64,000 nt of DNA from Shewanella sp. KT0246 (GTDB lineage Bacteria; Pseudomonadota; Gammaproteobacteria; Enterobacterales; Shewanellaceae). The DNA is taken from the NCBI RefSeq assembly GCF_019654955.1, contig NZ_BPEV01000020.1, forward strand, positions 1 to 64,000, in the 5' to 3' direction. Positions 17,525-28,479 of the stretch are shown here, piece by piece. The notes under the pieces are model-generated. The model was not told the DNA's origin, searched no databases, and worked only from the letters and a program-made list of their open reading frames with translations. The position numbers and the translations under genes are program-made. The first letter of the stretch is position 1; each line of letters begins with the position of its first letter.

Positions 17525-18369
17525 TACAGCTTAAACACAGTTCGAGGCAAGTTGGATTTACCTTAGTTGAAATGGTAACCGTTATTCTAATACTGGGTAT
17601 TTTAGTGGTTGGCGTAAGTAGCTTTGTTATTTTCGGCACCCGTATTTTTGTCGAATCCAGTTCAATTGATCAAGTACTTGGTCAAAGTCGATTTGCAGTG
17701 GAGCGCATGACCCGCGATATTCGTAACTCTGTGCCTAATAGTGTTCGAATTCGCACTGACAATAGTGGCAATTTTCAATGTATTGAATTACTTCCGATAG
17801 AAGCAAGCAGTAGTTATTTAACGCTACCAATTTATCCCAGTGCTTCAGCATTAACTGGCACAATTGTAGATAACAATATTAGCGTAGGTAATGGGTTATT
17901 TGCCATTGTGTACCCCTTAGCGAATGAAAGCATTACCGGTGTAAATGACGTTTACCAAGCTTCTCGAAATAAGCGTTTCGCGGTGCAATCGGCTTCTTCA
18001 TCAGCAAATATCATTACACTCACTTTTGGCGGCTCTGTTCAGTTTGCAGAGCAGTCGCCTATTAAGAGGATATATTTCGCAGCACAGCCAGTGAGTTATT
18101 GCTTCGAGAGTATAGCTGGCTCAGCTGAAATTATTTTAAATCGCTATTCAAACTATGGCTATATTGTCAGTCAGCCAGTGCCATTAACTATGGGTAGTGG
18201 CGTATTAATGGCTGAAAATATTACTAATAATTTATTATTGGAACCTGCTATTAAAGTAACAGAGCAAAACTTGATGACGAATTCTATCGTACATCTGGAG
18301 CCTCGTTTTAGTGTGAATGGTGAAACATTCAAGTATCAGCATCAAGTGCAGGTGACCAATGTTCCTTAA
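17521..18369 (+). CDS. mshO: MSHA minor pilin MshO
   Basis: A 282-residue prepilin with leader MIQLKHSSRQVG and cleavage before FTLVEMVTV, followed by a hydrophobic helix. It resembles the larger PilW/GspJ-type minor pilins. The start codon is TTG at 17521, supported by TGAGGAG at 17508-17514 and by overlap with the mshD stop (TTGA). The C-terminus overlaps mshP by 11 bases. Position and pilin motif support the name. Confidence 0.85.
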   Translation: MIQLKHSSRQVGFTLVEMVTVILILGILVVGVSSFVIFGTRIFVESSSIDQVLGQSRFAVERMTRDIRNSVPNSVRIRTDNSGNFQCIELLPIEASSSYLTLPIYPSASALTGTIVDNNISVGNGLFAIVYPLANESITGVNDVYQASRNKRFAVQSASSSANIITLTFGGSVQFAEQSPIKRIYFAAQPVSYCFESIAGSAEIILNRYSNYGYIVSQPVPLTMGSGVLMAENITNNLLLEPAIKVTEQNLMTNSIVHLEPRFSVNGETFKYQHQVQVTNVP

Positions 18370-18835
18370 TCATCAGCCTTCTCAAAATACCCAAATGAAA
18401 GTTATGGGATTACATAAGCAACAAGGCAGCGCGCTTGTGATTGCAGTGTTTGTGTTAATTGTCATGTTTCTACTGGCTGGTACCTTGATTCGTATGCTCG
18501 AAGATGGAGATGAATCCGTCAATGTTGAAGTGTGGGGCGCAAGAGCGTTATTTAGTGCTAATAGTGCAGCGGATGCAGAATTAGCCAAGCTATTTCCGCT
18601 ATCAGGTGCTGTGGGTGTATGCAGTGCCAATTCGACTTGGACACCGCCAAGTTCTGTCGGCTTTCATGGTTGCAGTGTTGCTGTAACGTGTAATGCGATA
18701 ACTGTTGACGGAATAACTCAGTATCAAATCACCAGTAATGCCGTATGCGAGACCGGCGACTGTGCAGGTAATGCAGCGACAACTAGTTGTTTAAGAGTTA
18801 ATCGCCAAGTGGAGGTAGAAGCTCGTGGGGATTAA
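18359..18835 (+). CDS. mshP: MSHA biogenesis protein MshP (PilX-like)
   Basis: A 158-residue protein with an N-terminal hydrophobic helix preceded by QQGSALVIAVFVL. The usual prepilin Phe at +1 is replaced by Ser and there is no clear Glu5, as in PilX/GspK-type pilins. The C-terminal half is Cys-rich (about six Cys). The ATG at 18359 is preferred because AGGTGA stands eight bases upstream; an ATG at 18395 would shorten the N-terminus. It overlaps mshO and the GTG start of mshQ. Confidence 0.8.
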   Translation: MFLNHQPSQNTQMKVMGLHKQQGSALVIAVFVLIVMFLLAGTLIRMLEDGDESVNVEVWGARALFSANSAADAELAKLFPLSGAVGVCSANSTWTPPSSVGFHGCSVAVTCNAITVDGITQYQITSNAVCETGDCAGNAATTSCLRVNRQVEVEARGD

Positions 18836-21800
18836 TTCAATACAGTCAACTATCAAACTAATAGCGTTAGGTTTGTTATTAATTACTCCATTCACTCATG
18901 TGAAAGCAGATTGGAGTAATACCTTCATTGAAGGCGTAAATAACATAAATGATCAAGGTAGTATCAACTTAAATACTTCTTTTATTTATAACGCGCCCAC
19001 TAATGGACAATTACCTACTTTTAATTACGTGCAAGGGGGGAATGCATCGGCCAAGCTGTGTGTGCCTTCAAATAATAATGCTAAAGATTGTAAACCTGGA
19101 GATTTTAATGCTTCATTGCCTGTTGATAGACTAGATTTCTCTCAATGTGAATCTGATAGTACTGATGATTTTGGCCCTCCATCATGGGAAGAAAAAACCA
19201 TTGAGATCCCTGAGGGTGAATATCAAAATATAATTGTTGACGGAGGCAGTGATAGGACTGTTCAGTTTACTTCGAATAATGCCGAGGGAATCTATAAAAT
19301 AAAGGATTTGAGCGCTAACTCTGGAAATATTATTTTTGCTCCAGGTCAGTATTGGATTGAATCACTATTCATTAATAATGGCGTAAACGTAACGTTTCCT
19401 ACAGATGGCACAGTGACTTTATTTATCAAGTCTGACTATACCCATTCTAATAAGTCATTTACTGCAGACCCTGAAAGGTTACTTATTTATACGTATGGTG
19501 ATTTTACTTTAAATGGTGGAACTAGTTTAGGCGCATATGTCGTTGCTGAAGGAAATGCAACACTTGATGGATCTTCTGAACTAGTTGGTGCCGTGACGGC
19601 CAACAATATATATTTGGAAGGAAGTTCATCACTAACCTTCGACGGTCAATCCGATCAAATCTCAGTGACTCCAAACTGTGATATAGCAACACCACCAGAT
19701 ACTTTTCATATCCAATATGGTAAAGCGACTTCAGGCAGCGTGGTATTTGACACTGCATTCCCAGATGGGGTTACACCACTTGTTTTCTTAATGCCAACTA
19801 TTGAGCAAACCAATACCAATAATGATGGACCTGCGTCAGTATTTTTAACGGGAACGCCAACAACAAATGGATTTAATTGGACACAGCAAGAGCCAGAATC
19901 ACAAGGAAACCGTTATGTTCAGTCAGAAGACATGACAGAAGTGCACTGGATCGCTGTGACTGAAGGTACCCATGAACTACCTAATGGTACAGAGCTTATT
20001 GCAGGGACAGTTGAACTAGATAACGCATTAATTGGCTCGAATAGTCAGTATGTCAATGTTGCCCTGCCAAGTACGCAAAATGTAGTGCTCAATCAATTAC
20101 AGACCCAAGTGAATGATTGCTGGTTTACCAGTCTTTCTCAGTTTAACAATGCAGGTATTGGTTTAGCTATGGATACCTCTGAAGTAAGGTCAAATAACAC
20201 TAGGTGTCAGCCAGGTAATTTAAATAATAATGAGATCCAATCAGAAACAGTTGCTTATCTTAGTGTGGAGTCTGGCAGTGGTTCGATGGTGCTGAATAGC
20301 GAAAACCTTAATTTTCATTTTGGGGAAGCACAAACATTTACCAATGGTAATATTCAAAATTTGGCTTATCAATGTAATTATACTTCAGATCTTGAAGGGT
20401 TTACTAATCCGCCTATTTTTGTGGCTGGTAAAAATAGTCGACGTGGCGGCGATGGTGGTTGGTTAAGGCGTTGTCAATTGACGAACTCTATCGTAAGCAT
20501 AGCTGTAGATGAAGATACCTATCGTGATAACGACCGAAGTCATATTTGGGAAAACTATAGTTTTATTGCACTTGAGAAAACGGAGCCGGTTTTAGAGTGT
20601 TTTAATGATGACTTTCAACGCAGTGATGTAGGTGATGATTGGGTGGTGTCAGAAAGCCGAGGTGGCTTTATACCTGCGATTGTCAATAATCGACTACGGA
20701 TAACACAAGCCGCTGGAAATCAGGCGACATCGTCAACATATCAACGGCTATTCCCTGCAGCAGATAACCTAGTGGTAATTGAGTTTGATCATTACGCTTA
20801 TGGTGGCAGTGGTGCTGACGGTATTGCCTTTGTGCTGTCAGATGCATCAATCACTCCTCAACCCGGTTCTTATGGTGGCCCGCTTGGATATGGTGCTCGT
20901 TCGAATGATGATGGCTTTGCTGGTGGCTGGTTAGGTTTTGGTATTGATGAATACGGTAACTTTTCCACTGAGGGAGGCCCTGGAGGACCAGGTAGAAGGC
21001 AGCAATCTGTAGCCGTTCGTGGTTCAGGTTCGGGCACTAGTGGTTATGATTATCTACGCGGCACTTGTAATAATGGTCAAGATAACCCTAATGGAGATTG
21101 TTTGACGCCTACGGTCGATAATAATGAAAATGCAAACCATCGTTACCGTATAACCGTTGATTCTCAAGTCGCTGGGCAATCAATGGTCAGTGTTGAACGT
21201 GACACTGGTTCAGGCTTTGTGACCTTGATTGCTCCTTTCGATGCAGCAGCCGAAGCTAACCAGTCAAATGTTCCGACAGATTTTTTACTTTCACTTACTG
21301 GCTCTACCGGTGGTGCGACGAACAATCATGAAATTGATAATGTTGAAATTTGTGCGCTTGACTCCAACCCAATTGGTGTTGTTATTGACCATTTTGAGTT
21401 CACCCATACTGGTGCAGCATTAACTTGTAACGCTGAGCCAATGACGTTAAAAGCTTGTGCCAATGCTGATTGTAGTCAAACAGTCCCAGATTTTGTGACT
21501 GCGACATTAAGCCCTGCCACAATTGCAGCTGGCGGTGGTTGGGTCGGCGGTAATGTGGTCAGCTTTAGCGGTGGTAGCACCAATTTAGAACTTAGAAATA
21601 ATACTGCAGGATCGGTAACTGTCGATGTAACGGGCTCAACACCTGGAGCAAAACCATTCAGTACTACCTTATGTAGTGTTGCTGGAAACACGCCTACAGC
21701 GGCGCAGTGTACTTTTAACTTTGCTGACAGTGGTTTTATTTTTGATGTCCCTGATAAGTTAGCGAATAAACCCAGTGGTGTTATTTCCATTGCTGCAGTG

Positions 21801-23474
21801 GAAAAAGATAGTGAAACTCTCGAATGCGTTCCTCAATTTGCTGATGTCACTAAGAGTGTTGGTTTTTGGAGTGATTATGTCTCTCCAGATGAGAGTGCAG
21901 TGATATCGGGACAGAATGTATCTGTCACTGGTGCAGGGGCTGCTACCAATATCGGTACGACTCAAACAGCAAGAACACCGATTAATTTGGATTTTAACAG
22001 TAACGGTATCGCAGAAATTGAAGTGAATTATCCTGATGCTGGAGAAGTACAACTGAATGCACAATACGATGGTACAGGAGACGAAGCTGGGTTAGTGATG
22101 GTTGGCGCCGATCCTTTTGTTAGCTTTCCTGTTGGACTATGTGTAGAACCTATAGATGCTAATGCTAGCTGCTCGGCCGGCAATAGTACCTGTCCTGTTT
22201 ATAAAAAAGCGGGCGAAGAATTTGAACTGATTGTTAAAGGCATGGCTTGGGAGTCGGATACTGATACTGATTATTGTGACAACCCTAGCACGCCAAACTA
22301 TGCTCATGCTGGTATCACTTTAGGAAGTAACTTAGTTGCGCCTTCGGGCGGAGTAGAGGGAATGCTAGGGCTCTCGGCTTATGATCATGTCGCTGCCAGT
22401 GATAATGTTAATAACCTTACCCAGACCATCAGTGAAGTGGGTGTTTTTGAGTTTACCACGAAGGCCCCTTCGAGTTATTTAGGCTCCAGTTTTTACGATA
22501 TTCCACTGGCTAGCTCAGGTAATATTGGTCGTTTTATTCCTGATAGATTCGTTATTAGTGGCGTTAGTGTTTTACCCGCTTGTGGCATTTTTAATTATAT
22601 GGATCAGCCTTTTTCTATGGCGATGAATATTAGCGCTTTTAATATCGGTTCTGAAATCACTAAAAACTATCAAGATAGCTTTGCTTATGCCACGGCTTTA
22701 TTGGTTGGGGAAAATGCCGATGACGGTGATGATAAGCGTAATCGAATGAGCGCATTACCTGTGTCTGCTGGTTCATGGTCTGCTGGTGTAGCCACTATCG
22801 ATAGCAGCTATATGGCACGCTTAAGCCGTGCTGTTGCACCCAGCCAGGATGGACCCTTTGAAGATTTTGATATTGGGGTGATAGTTGTTGATAACGATGG
22901 TGATGCGCTTAATCCTCAGGGCTATAGCTTTGTAGCTGATCCTGATATGAATGCGGCTACAGCAGGTTCTTGTGGTTCTAATTGCGATGCGAAACAAATT
23001 TCAACCCAACGTTTTCGTCATGGGCGAGTGGTAATGGATAATACCTATGGTGCAGAGAATGATACCCTTCAAATGCCGACTCGATCTGAATATTGGAATG
23101 GTTCTGCTTGGGTGCTAAATATCGATGATAGTTGCTCTGTAGTGACGCCAGCACTTGTCAGTCAAGTGGATGATGTTGTCTTGGGGTACCAATTTGAGCC
23201 AGCATTAACGACTGGGCAAGTAATTGAGCGTACAGGGCAAACCGCTAGCTTTACAAATGGTGAATTTACCTTGTTGTGGAATGCGATTATTACAGGTTCT
23301 GCAGAGGATTATCGTGGTCAGGTTACTGCGCCATTAATTGTCCCTGATTGGCTGCAATGGTATTGGAACTGGGATAATATCTCGTCAACCACCTTATATG
23401 ATCCTAGAGCGAGCGCTTATTTTGGGCGCTATCGCGGTCACGACCGAGTAATCTATTGGCGCGAGAAACGATGA
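18825..23474 (+). CDS. mshQ: MSHA surface protein MshQ (lectin-like, DUF6701 type)
   Basis: A very large secreted protein of 1549 residues encoded last in the pilus operon. After a signal peptide (about 1-29, ending VKA) come a repetitive beta-rich region (about 30-285), two beta-sandwich-like segments (about 290-405 and 410-585), and an L-type lectin-like domain (about 590-845) with the motifs GADGIAFVLSD and GGWLGFGIDEYG. The last 700 residues match the DUF6701 type seen in MshQ proteins, ending DPRASAYFGRYRGHDRVIYW. The GTG start at 18825 is supported by GGAGG nine bases upstream. It is probably a pilus-associated adhesin binding glycans. Domain borders are estimates. Confidence 0.85.
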   Translation: MGINSIQSTIKLIALGLLLITPFTHVKADWSNTFIEGVNNINDQGSINLNTSFIYNAPTNGQLPTFNYVQGGNASAKLCVPSNNNAKDCKPGDFNASLPVDRLDFSQCESDSTDDFGPPSWEEKTIEIPEGEYQNIIVDGGSDRTVQFTSNNAEGIYKIKDLSANSGNIIFAPGQYWIESLFINNGVNVTFPTDGTVTLFIKSDYTHSNKSFTADPERLLIYTYGDFTLNGGTSLGAYVVAEGNATLDGSSELVGAVTANNIYLEGSSSLTFDGQSDQISVTPNCDIATPPDTFHIQYGKATSGSVVFDTAFPDGVTPLVFLMPTIEQTNTNNDGPASVFLTGTPTTNGFNWTQQEPESQGNRYVQSEDMTEVHWIAVTEGTHELPNGTELIAGTVELDNALIGSNSQYVNVALPSTQNVVLNQLQTQVNDCWFTSLSQFNNAGIGLAMDTSEVRSNNTRCQPGNLNNNEIQSETVAYLSVESGSGSMVLNSENLNFHFGEAQTFTNGNIQNLAYQCNYTSDLEGFTNPPIFVAGKNSRRGGDGGWLRRCQLTNSIVSIAVDEDTYRDNDRSHIWENYSFIALEKTEPVLECFNDDFQRSDVGDDWVVSESRGGFIPAIVNNRLRITQAAGNQATSSTYQRLFPAADNLVVIEFDHYAYGGSGADGIAFVLSDASITPQPGSYGGPLGYGARSNDDGFAGGWLGFGIDEYGNFSTEGGPGGPGRRQQSVAVRGSGSGTSGYDYLRGTCNNGQDNPNGDCLTPTVDNNENANHRYRITVDSQVAGQSMVSVERDTGSGFVTLIAPFDAAAEANQSNVPTDFLLSLTGSTGGATNNHEIDNVEICALDSNPIGVVIDHFEFTHTGAALTCNAEPMTLKACANADCSQTVPDFVTATLSPATIAAGGGWVGGNVVSFSGGSTNLELRNNTAGSVTVDVTGSTPGAKPFSTTLCSVAGNTPTAAQCTFNFADSGFIFDVPDKLANKPSGVISIAAVEKDSETLECVPQFADVTKSVGFWSDYVSPDESAVISGQNVSVTGAGAATNIGTTQTARTPINLDFNSNGIAEIEVNYPDAGEVQLNAQYDGTGDEAGLVMVGADPFVSFPVGLCVEPIDANASCSAGNSTCPVYKKAGEEFELIVKGMAWESDTDTDYCDNPSTPNYAHAGITLGSNLVAPSGGVEGMLGLSAYDHVAASDNVNNLTQTISEVGVFEFTTKAPSSYLGSSFYDIPLASSGNIGRFIPDRFVISGVSVLPACGIFNYMDQPFSMAMNISAFNIGSEITKNYQDSFAYATALLVGENADDGDDKRNRMSALPVSAGSWSAGVATIDSSYMARLSRAVAPSQDGPFEDFDIGVIVVDNDGDALNPQGYSFVADPDMNAATAGSCGSNCDAKQISTQRFRHGRVVMDNTYGAENDTLQMPTRSEYWNGSAWVLNIDDSCSVVTPALVSQVDDVVLGYQFEPALTTGQVIERTGQTASFTNGEFTLLWNAIITGSAEDYRGQVTAPLIVPDWLQWYWNWDNISSTTLYDPRASAYFGRYRGHDRVIYWREKR

Positions 23475-23760
23475 TCTAAGCAAAAGAATAGAATATTGTT
23501 TGAAGTTGGAATGATTCATTTATTTCAGAACGTCAAATTATGTTCATGCAGCAACTTTTTGACGGGTTTATTTAGTCAATCTATGTTGTTTTTTTATTCG
23601 ATTTTTTGTTGTTTTTATGCGCTGATGATTTAAATGAGCAATTATGTAAAAAAATCGTCAAGATTAGCGATTGTTAACCCGTTCGGTCTTGTGGAAACTG
23701 AGCTGCGTTGATAAAGTTACCTGATTTTTCTTTCTTCTGACGTTACAGAATACAGGCTAG

Positions 23761-24813
<1,053 letters not shown>

Positions 24814-24901
24814 AGAGCGAAAAATGGCGGTGTAGATTCTAAAGAAATTGTTTTAATGAAATAGTTTTTAACGATTTTTAGAATGTCATCGCCTATAAAT
24901 T

Positions 24902-25807
24902 ATGAAACCCATTTTTGTTCGTGGTATATCGCAACAATTTAGATTAACACTGGCAATTTTTTTGTCGGTGGTATTGCTTATCGCTAATGATCGCCTCGAT
25001 CCTATTCGTCAGTCTATTTCCTCTGTTTTAAGCCCCTTACAATATTTAGCTAATGTGCCAGGTTTATTACTGGATTGGTCCGCAGACTCTATTGCGACCC
25101 GCAACATGCTTGCTATGCAAAATAAAGAGTTGCTTCGTCAACAATTATTGATGTCAGAAAGGCTGCAACGCTTTGAACACTTACGACAAGAGAACGAACG
25201 CTTAAGAGCATTATTAGGCTCACCTGTTCATATGGATGCCCGTAAGGTTGTTGCTGAAGTCATGGAAGTCGCAAGTGATCCATTTAGGCATTATGTGGTT
25301 CTTAACCACGGTGCGAGAACTGGGGTGTTTGTCGGTCAGTCCGTTGTGGATGCACAAGGGGTGGTTGGTCAAGTTGTTGAAGTGAGTGAACTCACCAGTC
25401 GCGTACTATTGGTTACCGACCCAACTCATGGTATTCCTGTTCGTATTACTCGAAATGATGTTCGCGCTATGGCGCAAGGTACAGGCGATATAGACGAAAT
25501 TGAATTACGTCATGTGGCCAAAAGTACGGATATTGTTGTTGGCGATTTATTGGTTACATCAGGTTTAGGCCAGCGCTTCCCTGAAGGCTATCCCGTTGCT
25601 CGCGTAATGAAAATCTCTCGCGATGCAGGGCAAGCTTATTCAGTCATTTCCGCCCAGCCTCTCGCTGCTCTAGATCGCATTCGCTATGTATTATTGATTT
25701 GGCCTGATGATGGAGTAGATGATTTGCCTGCCTCTAATATCACTGAAATTCCTGAAGTTGAAGGTGAGACAAGTCAAACTGAATCACAAGACGGGGTAAG
25801 CCAATGA
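24902..25807 (+). CDS. mreC: Rod shape-determining protein MreC
   Basis: A 301-residue bitopic protein: a membrane segment at about 15-35, a coiled coil at about 68-105, and the periplasmic MreC beta-domain (about 115-270) with motifs such as VVLNHGARTGV and LVTDPTHGIPV. It scaffolds the elongasome with MreB, MreD and PBP2. The C-terminus carries an acidic tail. Its last four bases overlap the mreD ATG, so translation is coupled. Confidence 0.96.
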   Translation: MKPIFVRGISQQFRLTLAIFLSVVLLIANDRLDPIRQSISSVLSPLQYLANVPGLLLDWSADSIATRNMLAMQNKELLRQQLLMSERLQRFEHLRQENERLRALLGSPVHMDARKVVAEVMEVASDPFRHYVVLNHGARTGVFVGQSVVDAQGVVGQVVEVSELTSRVLLVTDPTHGIPVRITRNDVRAMAQGTGDIDEIELRHVAKSTDIVVGDLLVTSGLGQRFPEGYPVARVMKISRDAGQAYSVISAQPLAALDRIRYVLLIWPDDGVDDLPASNITEIPEVEGETSQTESQDGVSQ

Positions 25808-26292
25808 GTGCGCATATTGCCAATGGCCGCTTTGTCGTATTAGTGACAATTTTTATAGGCATGATGTTTCAAATCATGCCGTTGCCTAAAATCGTTGAAG
25901 CTTGGCGACCTGACTGGTTGTTAATGGTAATGATTTACTGGGCGATGGCATTACCTCATCGTTATAGTATTTTAACAGCTTGGGTTTTAGGGGTGCTGTT
26001 GGATGTATTACTGGGGGCAACTTTAGGCATTCGCTCCTTAGCATTTTCGATTGTGATTTATGTGATTGTGATGCAATCACAGCGATTGCGTAACTTTACC
26101 CGTTGGCAGCAGTCGATTTTAGTGGCCATATTTGTTTGCTTTTATCACTTTATTATTTATTGGGTTGAATTTGTTGTAAACGGTGTGGCCTTTGATTGGT
26201 CAATGTTTTTACCTGCAATATCCAGTATTTTTATGTGGTGGTGGGTATTCTGGGTGCTTAGAAATATTCGCCGAAGCTATAAGGTACGTTAA
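25804..26292 (+). CDS. mreD: Rod shape-determining protein MreD
   Basis: A small integral membrane protein of 162 residues with five likely membrane segments, matching MreD in size and in the [19 protein letters not shown] and [13 protein letters not shown] motifs. It overlaps mreC by four bases and is followed two bases later by maf. It completes the mreBCD operon. Confidence 0.95.
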   Translation: MSAHIANGRFVVLVTIFIGMMFQIMPLPKIVEAWRPDWLLMVMIYWAMALPHRYSILTAWVLGVLLDVLLGATLGIRSLAFSIVIYVIVMQSQRLRNFTRWQQSILVAIFVCFYHFIIYWVEFVVNGVAFDWSMFLPAISSIFMWWWVFWVLRNIRRSYKVR

Positions 26293-26294
26293 CT

Positions 26295-26888
26295 ATGGGC
26301 TGGGTTCTCGCTTCTACTTCTCCAAGACGCAAAGAGTTATTTACTCAAGTGGGTTTCTCCGAAGCAAATTTCTCATTTAAGCAGGTTGCGCCTGATATTG
26401 ATGAGTCGCATCAGTTAGGTGAACCAGCTGCTGATTTCGTTGTTCGTTTAGCCATAGAAAAAGCTCAAGTAGGGCTCACCTTGTGCACTGATGAAGCTAA
26501 TCCTAAAGTGCTTGGTTCGGACACCATTGTAGTGTTAGGCGAGCAAATTTTAGGAAAACCCACAGATAAACAAGATGCACAAAGAATTTTATCTGATTTA
26601 TCTGGTCAAACTCATCAGGTGATGACAGCAGTGGCTGTAACAAATGGCACCACAACGCTTACCAGATTGTGCCAGACACAAGTGACATTTTGTCAAATGA
26701 CACTAGCAACAATTAATGCCTATATCGAAACACAAGAGCCTATGGATAAAGCTGGAGCCTATGGCATTCAGGGTTTAGGTGGCTGCTTTGTAAAATCGAT
26801 AAAGGGTAGTTATTCAGCGGTAGTCGGATTGCCTCTTGTTGAGACGCGCGAATTACTACATGAAATGAATCATATTGAATTAACTTAA
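26295..26888 (+). CDS. maf: Maf/YhdE-type nucleoside triphosphate pyrophosphatase
   Basis: A cytoplasmic house-cleaning enzyme that hydrolyses dTTP, UTP and some modified nucleotides to monophosphates. The 197-residue protein has the Maf signatures [12 protein letters not shown] (start), APDIDESH (about 36-43), VLGSDTIV (about 73-80) and the [11 protein letters not shown] motif (about 147-157). It lies two bases after mreD, as in E. coli where yhdE follows mreBCD, so it is co-transcribed. The YhdE subgroup is suggested by this synteny. Confidence 0.94.
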   Translation: MGWVLASTSPRRKELFTQVGFSEANFSFKQVAPDIDESHQLGEPAADFVVRLAIEKAQVGLTLCTDEANPKVLGSDTIVVLGEQILGKPTDKQDAQRILSDLSGQTHQVMTAVAVTNGTTTLTRLCQTQVTFCQMTLATINAYIETQEPMDKAGAYGIQGLGGCFVKSIKGSYSAVVGLPLVETRELLHEMNHIELT

Positions 26889-26988
26889 TCTTTCGTTCGC
26901 AAGCATGTGAATTTTACTGCACTTAGTATAGAAAATATATGCGTTAGTAATACATTATCCTTGCAGCGGGGCGTTAAACAGGTGGCTT

Positions 26989-28479
26989 ATGCAAACTAAA
27001 GCACAGCGTAAAAAAGGATCTGAATTACTGATTAACGTCACGCCAACTGAAGCAAGGGTCGCACTTGTTGAACATGGTGTGTTACAAGAAGTCCATATTG
27101 AGCGCCGCATGAAGCGCGGTCTTGTGGGTAATATTTATAAAGGCAAAATTAGCCGTGTGCTTCCGGGCATGCAAGCTGCATTTGTCGATATTGGTCTAGA
27201 AAAAGCCGCATTTTTACATGCGTCAGACATTGTGCCTCACACTGAATGTGTAGCAGATGTCGAGAAAGGCAACTTTGTTGTTCGCGATATAGCTGAACTT
27301 GTTCGCCAAGGACAAGACATTATGGTGCAAGTGGTTAAAGACCCTCTTGGCACCAAAGGCGCCCGCTTAACGACTGATATCACCTTACCATCCCGTTATC
27401 TTGTATTCATGCCTGGTTCGAGCCATGTGGGCGTATCTCAGCGTATTGAAGAAGAGTCAGAGCGAAGCCGCTTAAAAAAAATCACCGAACCTTATGTCGA
27501 TGAAGATGGCGGCTTTATTATTCGCACCGCCGCTGAAGGTGTTGGGGATGATGAGCTAGCTCAAGATGCCGCATTTTTACGACGAGTATGGGCCAAAGTT
27601 AGCGAACGAAGAAAGCGTAAAGGCGCTACCCTGTTGTATCAAGATTTGGCGCTGCAAGTGCGAATTATTCGCGATTTTGTGGGTACTGAACTCGATCATA
27701 TCCAAGTTGACTCTCGCCGCACGTTTGACGAAATTGAAGGCTTTGCTCAGGAATTTATGCCTGAAATTGCCGAAAAGATTGAGCACTATGCTGGTCCATC
27801 ACCAATTTTTGAACTTTACGATGTTGAGAATGAAATTCAGCGTGCGTTAGGGCGTAAGGTAGAGCTTAAGTCTGGTGGTTATTTGATTATTGATCAAACT
27901 GAAGCCATGACAACTGTTGATATTAATACAGGTGCTTTTGTCGGCCATCGTAATCTAGCCGAAACTATTTTTAATACCAACTTGGAAGCGACTCAAGCCA
28001 TTGCCAGACAACTTAGATTGCGCAACTTGGGCGGCATAATCATTATCGACTTTATCGATATGATGAATGAAGACCATAAAAAACGAGTTTTAGATAGTTT
28101 AACCTCCGCTTTAGCCACCGACAGAGTTAAAACCAGTGTCAGTGGTTTTTCAGGTTTAGGGTTAGTTGAAATGACCCGTAAACGCACCCGTGAAAGCCTC
28201 GAGCATGTTGTTTGTGGAGAGTGCCCTGCTTGTAATGGCACCGGCTCAATGAAAACCGTAGAGACGGTTTCATATGAGATATTTAGAGAAATTATTCGCT
28301 TAAACCGTGCTTATGCAGCTGATGAGTTTTTATTGTATTGCTCACCTGCAGTTTATAAGAGTTTAAGTACTGAAGAAGGCCATTTATTGGCAGAGTTAGA
28401 GGTTTATATCGGTAAGCAAATTCGCCTACAAAACGAAACGTTATATACCCAAAATAAGTATGATGTGGTGATGGTGTAG
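26989..28479 (+). CDS. rng: Ribonuclease G
   Basis: An endoribonuclease that matures 16S rRNA 5' ends and degrades some mRNAs. The 496-residue protein has an S1 domain (about 38-130), the RNase E/G catalytic core with Asp311 (VDINTG) and Asp354 (IIIDFIDM) for metal binding, and the zinc-link CPAC near residue 414. It lacks the long C-terminal scaffold of RNase E, and length fits RNase G (489 in E. coli). CAGGTGG precedes the ATG. Its stop shares one base with the GTG start of yhdP (TAGTG). Confidence 0.97.
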   Translation: MQTKAQRKKGSELLINVTPTEARVALVEHGVLQEVHIERRMKRGLVGNIYKGKISRVLPGMQAAFVDIGLEKAAFLHASDIVPHTECVADVEKGNFVVRDIAELVRQGQDIMVQVVKDPLGTKGARLTTDITLPSRYLVFMPGSSHVGVSQRIEEESERSRLKKITEPYVDEDGGFIIRTAAEGVGDDELAQDAAFLRRVWAKVSERRKRKGATLLYQDLALQVRIIRDFVGTELDHIQVDSRRTFDEIEGFAQEFMPEIAEKIEHYAGPSPIFELYDVENEIQRALGRKVELKSGGYLIIDQTEAMTTVDINTGAFVGHRNLAETIFNTNLEATQAIARQLRLRNLGGIIIIDFIDMMNEDHKKRVLDSLTSALATDRVKTSVSGFSGLGLVEMTRKRTRESLEHVVCGECPACNGTGSMKTVETVSYEIFREIIRLNRAYAADEFLLYCSPAVYKSLSTEEGHLLAELEVYIGKQIRLQNETLYTQNKYDVVMV

